Positions 1 to 5,464 of a DNA stretch of 5,902 nt are shown here, piece by piece (positions within the stretch are counted from its first letter, which is position 1; each line of letters starts with the position of its first letter). The stretch covers positions 1 to 5,902 of the forward strand of contig QMRV01000121.1 of assembly GCA_003649445.1 (NCBI GenBank). The letters run 5' to 3'. Source of the stretch: Thermoprotei archaeon. Its GTDB lineage: Archaea; Thermoproteota; Thermoprotei; Thermofilales; B15-G2. The translations under genes and the position numbers were made by a program. The notes under the pieces were generated by a model. It had not been told where the DNA came from and ran no database searches. It worked only from the letters and a program-made list of their open reading frames with translations.

Positions 1-80
1 AACCCCCGCGTATGCGACGATGCGGGCACGATCCGCTTATGAGGATGAACATACGTCGGCAATAAGGCACCCAAGTGGAA
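1..80 (+). other. probable tRNA intron (5' end not in window)
   Basis: If A81 is tRNA position 38, an intron at the canonical 37/38 site would end at A80. The three bases AAA at 79-81 would form the 3' bulge of a bulge-helix-bulge splice motif, preceded by GTGG at 75-78 as the strand of the 4-bp central helix. That helix would pair with tRNA positions 32-35, and for tRNA-Tyr it would rely on G-U pairs, which is weak. Inside, 9-14 (CGTATG) pairs perfectly with 50-55 (CATACG), and 22-25 (GCGG) can pair with 33-36 (CCGC). An alternative 7-bp hairpin, including one G-U pair, joins 5-11 and 20-26. At 80 nt or more this is long for a thermoproteal tRNA intron. Confidence 0.55.
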
Positions 81-119
81 ACCGGGTGGTCGGGGGTTCG
101 AATCCCCCCCGCGGGACCA
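1..119 (+). tRNA. tRNA, 3' exon plus intron (5' half outside window), probably tRNA-Tyr
   Basis: The 3' end of a tRNA is clear. A T-arm has stem 92-96 (GGGGG), loop 97-103 (TTCGAAT) and stem 104-108 (CCCCC). It is followed by the 3' acceptor strand CCGCGGG at 109-115, discriminator A at 116 and an encoded CCA at 117-119. Counting back, CCGGG at 82-86 would be the 3' anticodon stem, with TGGTC as the variable loop. No D-arm and no matching CCCGG or complete CCCGCGG 5' strand is present, so the 5' exon lies upstream. The inferred acceptor start CCCGCGG gives a C1-G72 pair, and with A73 these are identity features of archaeal tRNA-Tyr. The anticodon itself is not visible, so the amino acid is an inference. 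Bases 1-80 are best read as the intron. A trans-spliced split tRNA is a less likely alternative. Confidence 0.8.
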
Positions 120-135
120 TTTTAATAATTTTAAA
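120..135 (+). terminator. T-rich stretch after tRNA, possible oligo-T terminator
   Basis: Directly after the CCA come TTTT (120-123) and a second TTTT (129-132) in an otherwise AT-rich stretch. Archaeal RNA polymerase commonly terminates on such runs after tRNA genes. There is no hairpin, and the runs are short. Confidence 0.35.
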
Positions 136-161
136 GAAATTCTGCGAATGAAATCAAAGCG

Positions 162-216
162 GAAACTTAAGCTAAATAAGTAGTAATTGCAATAATAGGG
201 TTTAGACGTCAAGGTG
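162..216 (+). promoter_or_regulatory. weak TATA-like element and ribosome binding site of the ATP-grasp gene
   Basis: A purine-rich BRE-like stretch followed by ACTTAAGC lies at about 162-172, and a second candidate, CTAAATAAG, at 172-180. AGGTG at 212-216 is a Shine-Dalgarno-like motif nine bases before the ATG at 226. The promoter is only a candidate. The ribosome binding site is more convincing and supports the start at 226. Confidence 0.35.
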
Positions 217-225
217 CACTAAAAC

Positions 226-1247
226 ATGTCTGAAAAGTGTATTGCTGTTGTTTCAGCCAATTATAGGAAAGCATATCCTGTAATTAAATCAGTTTACGAA
301 ATGGGTTTTAAAGTAATAGCATTGTTCTACAAATGGAGTTCCCCCATTTTTTCAAGATATGTAAGTAAAAGGTATCTTATTGCAAATCCTTACGTGAATG
401 AAAAAAGGTACGTAAATGATGTAATCTCTGTAGTTAATAATGTGAAGCCACTAATGATAATACCTATAGGCTTTATTGATACCCTTCTGCTCTCCAAGTA
501 TAAGCAAAAATTTCCATCAAACATCATAATACCCATCCCCGAATTTGAAACAATTACCTACGTTTCGAGGAAAGATAACCTGGTAAAACTCTGTGAGCGT
601 ATAGGTATAAAATACCCTCAAATTTACAGTCTTAATGAATACCAATTTGCACCTACGGGACCTGTGGTAGTTAAAGGCGTGTCTGATGCTTCAAAACCAG
701 AATACGTATTCTTCAAGGAGAGCTTATCGGACGTAATTAAGCTGAAAAATAAGAGCTTCATGGTGCAAGACTTTGTACCCGGAGTAGGGTGCGGATATTT
801 TGCATTAGCGAAAAACGGCTCAATTATAGTCGACTATACTCATGTAAGAGTTATTGAGGAAAAACCAAGCGGCGGCCCCAGTATGCTTGCGTGCTTAGAC
901 TTTAATCCCGAACTAATATTTCTTGGGAGAAAAATAGTAAAAGAGCTTAAATGGACAGGTGTTATTATGGCTGAGTTCCGTAGAAACATTGAGACAGGAG
1001 ACTATTACCTTTTAAAAATAAATCCTAAACTTTTCTGGAATTAGCTAAAATGGGAAAAAGCCGTTATTATGAATACGGAGAAGCCTTTCGAAGAAGTATA
1101 ACATGTGGTTAATAGACTAATTATAGAGACATTATTATGATTTAAGTAACTTCAAGGTTAGATATTATTTTCGCTTATAAAGTATGGAATCTTAGAAATA
1201 ACGTAACCCAGCTATTCACAATCATACTTGAAGAATTTCACGTCTAA
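226..1247 (+). pseudogene. ATP-grasp ligase family protein, C-terminal part degraded
   Basis: The open part (226-1044, 272 codons) has an N-terminal pre-ATP-grasp domain (about 1-115, starting with IAVVSANYRKA) and a central ATP-grasp domain (about 120-270) with FMVQDFVPGVG, SGGPS, an MAEFR motif and a terminal INPK motif. It resembles the CarB-like ATP-grasp enzymes that join a carboxylate to an amine or other nucleophile and are often found in surface-polysaccharide clusters. The substrate is unknown. The usual metal-binding Glu before INP(R/K) is Lys264 (AAA where GAA is expected). The frame stops at 1044, just after the FW of an expected NPRFWGS motif. Beyond it, protein-like fragments continue in other frames: ELAKMGKSRYYEY and AFRRS at 1038-1099, MWLID and LSNFKVRYYF at 1100-1180 with stops at 1118, 1124 and 1178, and VTQLFTIILEEF at 1191-1247. 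This looks like the family's C-terminal region after indels and a small deletion. The AGGTG at 212-216 supports the start. Confidence 0.75.
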
Positions 1248-1546
1248 CATAGGATACAGAATCAAGCTGATGATAACTTTTCCTGCGAGCGCTGCAATAG
1301 TCAATAGTGTTAGTGTATCACCGTTTTTTAACCTTAATATATTTAGATACCCCATATATAGGGTTATATTTAGGAGCCAAATACACCTTGTTCTCTTATT
1401 AGCATCGAATTCTGTTTAAAGTTATGCAGGCTCTTCAAGGAGCCCGTTGAAGAGATGATGGGACACTTCATCTAACTTCGTTACATACCGTGTATTTCGT
1501 TAGTGATCCGTGATATCATTTTGAACTTAAAATTGATTATTACCAT
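1212..1546 (-). pseudogene. remnant of a small membrane protein gene
   Basis: No single reading frame covers this, but protein-like pieces line up on the minus strand. From an ATG at 1546-1544, 21 codons are open (MVIINFKFKMISRI...). In another frame, about 25 codons (including TKLDEVSHHLFNGLLEE) end at a stop at 1424-1422. After a second in-frame stop at 1418-1416 the same frame stays open for 67 codons to a TAG at 1214-1212. This last piece has no start codon near its beginning. It has a charged start (EFDANKRTR), a hydrophobic segment (IWLLNITLYMGYLNIL), a KNGD turn, a second hydrophobic segment (TLLTIAALAGKVIISLILY) and a charged tail. It therefore looks like the C-terminus of a membrane protein with two helices. 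I do not recognise the family; a C-terminal piece of a flippase or membrane-bound transferase would fit the locus. A TATA box lies 23 bases upstream of the ATG. A plus-strand frame overlaps 1228-1419 but looks less protein-like. Confidence 0.5.
1431..1454. repeat. 8-bp perfect inverted repeat
   Basis: CTCTTCAA (1431-1438) and TTGAAGAG (1447-1454) are exact inverted copies separated by eight bases. A competing hairpin pairs GGCTC (1429-1433) with GAGCC (1440-1444), and a third pairs AGATGA (1453-1458) with TCATCT (1468-1473). No T-run follows on either strand, so it does not look like a terminator. It lies inside the decayed minus-strand gene and may have no function. Confidence 0.45.
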
Positions 1547-1564
1547 ATAGAAGCGTAGGTTGAT

Positions 1565-1575
1565 GTTTATAATTC
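1565..1575 (-). promoter_or_regulatory. TATA box of the minus-strand membrane-protein remnant
   Basis: On the minus strand this reads GAATTATAAAC, a good archaeal TATA box with purines upstream that could serve as BRE. Its centre is about 23 bases before the ATG at 1546, so a transcript would begin at or almost at that ATG (leaderless). It lies in the 38-base gap after the phosphodiesterase gene's stop. Confidence 0.5.
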
Positions 1576-1584
1576 TCTCTTAGT

Positions 1585-2450
1585 TTATGTTGCAACTATT
1601 TCAAGTATTAATTTTTTGAAATCAGTTATTTTACTCGGCATAAATGGAGGTCTGATGTTTAAGCTCCAGAAACCCCATTTTGAATGATATTGATTCTTAA
1701 TGCCGAAACCATGATCCGAAACTAAAAGAATTGTATAATTTTCTGCATGTGAAATTAATGGTGAAATCATTTTCCAGAGTGAACCATATATTTTTCTAAG
1801 TTCAACTATTTCTCTTAGATTTCTATAGAGAAGATGATGAGCAATGTCAGGTAAAGGGAGATAAACGAAAACTAGATCATACCCCTTAACTATGAAGTTT
1901 AATGCTTGCTGTATTCTTTCACGACAGTCATCAATTATCTCGTTTAAGAAGCTAAGCTTCTCTCTTAAGTTTTTAGTAACATACTTCTCATGCAATGTCC
2001 TATACTTCTCATTTCTCTCCTCATTGAATCCTGGGATTTCAATAGCGCTGACTTTTAACCCTTTACGTTTAAGTTCAACAATAAATGTTCGTTCAAGAAG
2101 ATGCTTGGGTAAGATAGATGGGGGATAAGGCTTAACTAAACCCAGCTTTATGAGAAGATATCTAATGCCGAGTTTTTAATAGGAATTCTCTTTCTGAGTA
2201 AGTAGAGTTTTTTAAGAAAATTATGCTTCCAAATATCTTGTTCTCTTTTCCTTTTAAGCTCCTCAAGGCTATATCCGTGTTTTTCAACGTTAATCCCGGT
2301 TAGAAACATACTCCAAAGAATTGGAGTATAGAGTTTACATGCGAAACCAACGTAGTGTTTGCCATGATATTTCTGAAGATACTGTTTTAAGCCCCAACGT
2401 AAAACAATATCGTAATCTAAGCCGTCGAGTCCAATTATTAAGAGCTTCAC
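1585..2450 (-). pseudogene. alkaline-phosphatase-superfamily phosphodiesterase, split by one frameshift
   Basis: Two consecutive minus-strand frames make up one protein. The first (2450-2148) starts MKLLIIGLDGLDYD, with metal-binding Asp9, and contains YTPILW, whose Thr42 sits where the nucleophile is expected, then TGINVEKHG. The second is open from about 2175 to 1585 and has LPDIAHH (1854-1834), VSDHGFG (from about 1722) and QYHSKWGF, which match the other metal-ligand motifs of type I phosphodiesterase/nucleotide pyrophosphatase proteins. Adding one A to the A5 run at 2177-2173 restores a 288-residue protein with the complete active site. The substrate is unknown; hydrolysis or transfer of a phosphodiester on a glycan lipid is inferred from context. 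The start is GTG at 2450, overlapping the upstream gene's TGA (GTGA), with GAGGTG at 2464-2459 eight bases before it, so translation is coupled. Both halves remain well conserved, so the break looks recent, or is a sequence error or recoding. Confidence 0.8.
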
Positions 2451-3580
2451 TTTAAAAACACCTCAATAATTCTAACAACTCTCTCTTTAAATTTCTCTGT
2501 TGAAAACTTTTGAACATAGTTTAAATTGTTTGACACAATTTCTTTTCTTAAATTCTCATCAAGAATTATGTTTTCAATATAATTTACTGCTTCCTTCACA
2601 TTTTTAAACGCGTACCCGTGAATACCTTGCTTACCATCCAAAATGTCTTCCCAAGCACCACCAGACATATGGACAACCGGTACAAGACCGGCTGCCATGC
2701 CTTCAACAATTGCAATGCCAAAGTGTTCATTGATCATAGTATGTAGGTAGACCTTGGCCTTACTTAGAATCCTAAGCTTGTCTATAAATCTAAGGTTAGG
2801 TAATAAAATAACATTCCTTAGCTTTTTCTTTAAAAGTAAGGTTTTTATCTTACTGAAATATTGCATACTCAATTTGTTAGGAACTGAACCCACGATTATG
2901 TACTTAATGTATGGCGTTTTGGAGGCTATTTCTAAAACATCTTCGTACCTTTTTTCAGGAGTAAATCTTCCGATTGTAACTACGATGTTTTCTCTATTCT
3001 TTTTCCCTACCAGCTTAGTGTAGGGCTTAATATTTACAGGAGGATAAACAACTATAGACTTCTTACCAACATGCTTCCATATTGCTTTTTGGGAAAACTT
3101 AGAATTCGTAAGAATAATGCAAGTTGTTCTTTTTACTAGGTACTTTTGGATAGTATAATACGGTATAAAGTATGATCTCCAGAAAAGTGATTTTAAATAC
3201 TTAACATTTACGGGGCTTTCGTACCATAAAGAGAATGTTGGGTAATGCATATAAGTTATATCTGCGTTCACAAAAGGCATAACGTCTCCATGAGTATTAA
3301 TGACTAGATCGCACTCCTTTATAGCATTGCTAAGAAAACCGGTAATTAGTCTCTGGTATATGCCGAAATATGGTATTTTAACTTTGAAAACGCATTTTTC
3401 ATGGTCGGGTTTAAAGGAAATGCCAAGTACGGATTTTACATAGTTCCAATCTGTTTTCTGTGTAGTATAGTAGGTTATCTCGTACCCTCTTTCCTTCAGC
3501 GTTTTAGCTACGGTTAAGCTCAGCAATTCGCCTCCTCCGCAACTGTTAAGACTATGATGTATTATCCCTATTTTTGCCAT
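2447..3580 (-). CDS. GT4 family glycosyltransferase, ALG11-like
   Basis: This is a GT-B fold retaining glycosyltransferase. Numbered from the upstream GTG at 3589, it has an N-terminal glycine loop CGGGE (17-21), an acceptor-side domain to about 190, the donor-domain entry GRFTPEKR (207-214), and the EX7E motif EHFGIAIVE (Glu288 and Glu296). The stretch HTMINEHFG...EGMAAGLVPVVH closely resembles eukaryotic ALG11, which adds mannose from GDP-mannose to a lipid-linked oligosaccharide. The donor and acceptor here are not proven. It probably acts at the cytoplasmic membrane face without a transmembrane anchor. I chose the ATG at 3580 (377 aa) because AGGTG at 3591-3587 lies six bases upstream; the in-frame GTG at 3589 would overlap that site and add only three residues. 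The length is normal for GT4. The gene is first in a minus-strand pair, and its TGA overlaps the phosphodiesterase start. Confidence 0.93.
   Translation of the reverse strand: MAKIGIIHHSLNSCGGGELLSLTVAKTLKERGYEITYYTTQKTDWNYVKSVLGISFKPDHEKCVFKVKIPYFGIYQRLITGFLSNAIKECDLVINTHGDVMPFVNADITYMHYPTFSLWYESPVNVKYLKSLFWRSYFIPYYTIQKYLVKRTTCIILTNSKFSQKAIWKHVGKKSIVVYPPVNIKPYTKLVGKKNRENIVVTIGRFTPEKRYEDVLEIASKTPYIKYIIVGSVPNKLSMQYFSKIKTLLLKKKLRNVILLPNLRFIDKLRILSKAKVYLHTMINEHFGIAIVEGMAAGLVPVVHMSGGAWEDILDGKQGIHGYAFKNVKEAVNYIENIILDENLRKEIVSNNLNYVQKFSTEKFKERVVRIIEVFLK
2459..2464 (-). promoter_or_regulatory. ribosome binding site for the phosphodiesterase gene
   Basis: The minus strand reads GAGGTG, a strong match to the archaeal anti-Shine-Dalgarno complement, eight bases before the GTG at 2450. 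It lies inside the last codons of the GT4 gene and fixes the GTG as the phosphodiesterase start. Confidence 0.7.
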
Positions 3581-3586
3581 GGACAG

Positions 3587-3642
3587 CACCTAGTAGCATT
3601 AAGCGCTTAGAACCGTAGTAATCATGAGCCTTTATTTTTCAC
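3587..3642 (-). promoter_or_regulatory. promoter and ribosome binding site of the GT4 gene
   Basis: The minus strand carries GTGAAAAATAAAGG around 3642-3629, readable as BRE plus an AT-rich TATA box, about 50 bases before the ATG at 3580. Transcription would start near 3610 and give a leader of about 30 bases with AGGTG at 3591-3587. A perfect 10-bp palindrome, TAAGCGCTTA at 3600-3609, sits at the predicted start point and could be an operator or chance. Confidence 0.5.
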
Positions 3643-3660
3643 TTTACCTCTACGCTAAGA

Positions 3661-3704
3661 ATATATTTAAAGTTCTGCTGAAAGATATAAGAAACAAAAA
3701 GGAG
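3661..3704 (+). promoter_or_regulatory. promoter and ribosome binding site of the GT2-CE4 gene
   Basis: ATATATTTAAAG at 3661-3672 is a good archaeal TATA region. Transcription would start near 3690. GGAG at 3701-3704 lies 11 bases before the TTG start, and a closer AGG is at 3709-3711. The divergent GT4 promoter lies about 30 bases away, so both genes may respond to the same regulator. Confidence 0.55.
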
Positions 3705-3715
3705 TACCAGGAAAT

Positions 3716-5365
3716 TTGCTTAGAACATCAGTTATTATACCTTCTCTTGAAAGACCTATCCTATTCAAAAATCTGCTAGATTTTCTTCTACAGCAAACGA
3801 TGAGACCCTACGAAGTTATAGTGATAAACCACTTTTTCGATAGGAAACTTAAGACCTATGAAGATATTGTGAAACAGTATAGAAAAGTAATTAGAATAAA
3901 GCATATTATAAATCATTCATCATTGTTAGCTAGATCTTACAACTTGGGAATTAAGGCATCTAGGAGAGATATAGTACTGTTTTTGGATGATGATGTGGTA
4001 TTAGATCGTAACCTCATAGAGGAACATACTAAAACATATATTAAAGATCCTAGAGTCTGCGGGGTCCAAGGCAGCGTCATCGACATTCAAGAAGAAGACC
4101 TCAAACTCCCCTCATGGAAAAGAAGGTATCCTTGGAGAAAGCCTTTTTCAGGTCTCGAAAAATACGCTTTTGCCTTAACTAGAACATTTAGAGACATATA
4201 CTTAGGGAAAGACGATGAAACTTTGCTCAGATCCGGAGGTAACATGAGTATAAGAAGAAGCATCATTTCAAATTTCTTGGTCGATGAAAATAATGTAAAA
4301 TGTTTGGGTTTTGAAATAGAACTCACTTTGAAGATACTAAATGCTAATCCTCAATGTGTTTTTAGGTATAATAGAAAAGCAAGAGTATACCACCTAAAGT
4401 ACCCTAAAGGTGCTTCAAGACCTTGGGATTTCAAGTCTGCATACAATTACGGTAAAGCAATATTACACAATGTTTTTAAATTTAAGAATTACTTAAAACC
4501 AAAGGGCATCAACATAGACATAGCGCTAGAGGAATTGTTTAGAACAGCCTACTGTATTAAAAGAGCGAATACTAAACCATTAGCATTGATGTTGGGAGAA
4601 AGACTGGGAGTAGCTATAGGGTTAGGTTGTTCTTTAATCAAAAACATAGCAAGAGGTTATGAACAGAAACCCACAAGCTTCAAGGCAATAACCTTAACCT
4701 TTGATGATGGTTATCTAAGTGTTTACGAGAAAGCCTTGCCTACGTTGGAAACTTACGATTTAAAAGGAGCAGTATTTCTAATATCAAAGCTTATAAATGG
4801 ATTCTTTGAAGGACAACGTCTTCTAAACTTAAAACATTTAAAAGAACTGATAAGAAAGGAATGGGAGGTAGCCTCACATACTAGAACACATAGGAAGCTA
4901 GTACATCTCTCAACAAAGGAAAAAGCTATAGAAATAATCAGAAGTAAGGACGATTTAGAAAGAGAGCTTAGCATCAATGTACAAACATTCGCTTACCCGT
5001 ATGGAGCTTACGATTATGCTTCAATGTTTATTGCAGGCAAATTTTACATGTTTGCCAGAACAGTTTATCCAGGCATAAATTACTTAGACTCATGGATTGG
5101 TTATAATAGATATGCACTTAAAGGAACAGTTGTTAGGGAGAAGAATATAAGGAGAGTTAAGAATGAAATAAAGAAGGTTAAGGATAATGGTGGATGGCTC
5201 ATTTTAGTCTTCCATAATATAGCAGATAGTGTTCAAGAAATTCCACCAGATAATATTAAACGATGCTGGATTACATATCGCAGATTCAGAGAAATTATTG
5301 AAACAATAGTGGAGTCAGGCATTCCCGTAAAGACGTTTAATGAAATAATATTTAAGAAGACATAG
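3716..5365 (+). CDS. GT2 glycosyltransferase fused to CE4 polysaccharide deacetylase
   Basis: This 549-residue protein has two catalytic domains. Residues 1 to about 280 are a GT-A fold GT2 transferase: TSVIIPSLERP at the N-terminus, the nucleotide-sugar/metal motif LFLDDDVVLD with Asp91-93, SGGNMSIRR (173-181), GFEIEL (198-203) and the late YHLKYPKG. A hydrophobic stretch at about 289-308 may contact the membrane and acts as a linker. Residues about 322-549 are a NodB-like CE4 deacetylase: TFDDG (328-332; Asp330 predicted base, Asp331 metal ligand), the metal-binding HTRTH (388-392), AYPYG (426-430) and VFHN with catalytic-type His500. All key residues are present. No signal peptide is visible, so both domains should be cytoplasmic. 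A plausible role is addition of an N-acetylated sugar followed by deacetylation of the lipid-linked product; the sugar is unknown. The start is TTG at 3716, because the GT2 fold begins immediately and GGAG lies upstream. Confidence 0.93.
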   Translation: MLRTSVIIPSLERPILFKNLLDFLLQQTMRPYEVIVINHFFDRKLKTYEDIVKQYRKVIRIKHIINHSSLLARSYNLGIKASRRDIVLFLDDDVVLDRNLIEEHTKTYIKDPRVCGVQGSVIDIQEEDLKLPSWKRRYPWRKPFSGLEKYAFALTRTFRDIYLGKDDETLLRSGGNMSIRRSIISNFLVDENNVKCLGFEIELTLKILNANPQCVFRYNRKARVYHLKYPKGASRPWDFKSAYNYGKAILHNVFKFKNYLKPKGINIDIALEELFRTAYCIKRANTKPLALMLGERLGVAIGLGCSLIKNIARGYEQKPTSFKAITLTFDDGYLSVYEKALPTLETYDLKGAVFLISKLINGFFEGQRLLNLKHLKELIRKEWEVASHTRTHRKLVHLSTKEKAIEIIRSKDDLERELSINVQTFAYPYGAYDYASMFIAGKFYMFARTVYPGINYLDSWIGYNRYALKGTVVREKNIRRVKNEIKKVKDNGGWLILVFHNIADSVQEIPPDNIKRCWITYRRFREIIETIVESGIPVKTFNEIIFKKT

Positions 5366-5411
5366 CTATTTACTTACGTTTAAACCGAAACATTTGCTTC
5401 TCTGTTGAAAA

Positions 5412-5435
5412 CTTTTTATTGATGAACTTTATAAG
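5412..5435 (+). promoter_or_regulatory. oligo-T stretch and TATA box ahead of the flippase gene
   Basis: The 99-base gap after the GT2-CE4 stop contains a T5 run (5413-5417), a possible terminator, then CTTTATAAG at 5427-5435, a strong TATA box. Its centre is about 34 bases before the ATG at 5465, so the transcript would have a leader of only about 5-10 bases. That fits the lack of a clear ribosome binding site. The flippase probably has its own promoter. Confidence 0.5.
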
Positions 5436-5464
5436 TGTTGGTTTGGTAAAAACTTTAGAGATTG

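Noticed and set aside
1..30. 5' acceptor strand of the tRNA within the window (CCCGCGT at 5-11)
   Set aside because: It matches the required CCCGCGG except at its last base, but no D-arm follows, and it pairs better with 20-26 or 50-55 as part of the intron structure.
36..48. Box C-like ATGAGGA in the tRNA intron, suggesting a C/D guide RNA as in haloarchaeal tRNA-Trp introns
   Set aside because: It has one mismatch to RUGAUGA and there is no CUGA D box in the visible intron.
92..119. Attachment site at the tRNA 3' end with a duplicated copy downstream
   Set aside because: No second copy of the T-arm and acceptor sequence is present in the window and no integrase is visible; it remains possible only outside the window.
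1228..1419. 63-codon plus-strand reading frame with an ATG
   Set aside because: Its composition is unlike a folded protein, it has no ribosome binding site, and it lies opposite a more protein-like minus-strand frame with two membrane helices.
1452..1460. Box C-like ATGATGG near the inverted repeat
   Set aside because: It has a mismatch in the last position and no D box at a suitable distance.
1385..1474. Plus-strand open stretch of about 34 codons through RLFKEPVEEMMGHFI
   Set aside because: It has no start codon, no ribosome binding site and no recognisable family; it may simply be the complement of the minus-strand remnant.
1892..2128. 78-codon plus-strand reading frame
   Set aside because: It is antisense to the second half of the phosphodiesterase gene, whose motifs are recognisable.
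2754..3023. 89-codon plus-strand reading frame
   Set aside because: It is antisense to the donor domain of the GT4 gene and has no recognisable motif.
4087..4326. 79-codon minus-strand reading frame
   Set aside because: It is a shadow of the GT2 domain coding sequence.
4753..4977. 74-codon minus-strand reading frame
   Set aside because: It is a shadow of the CE4 domain coding sequence.
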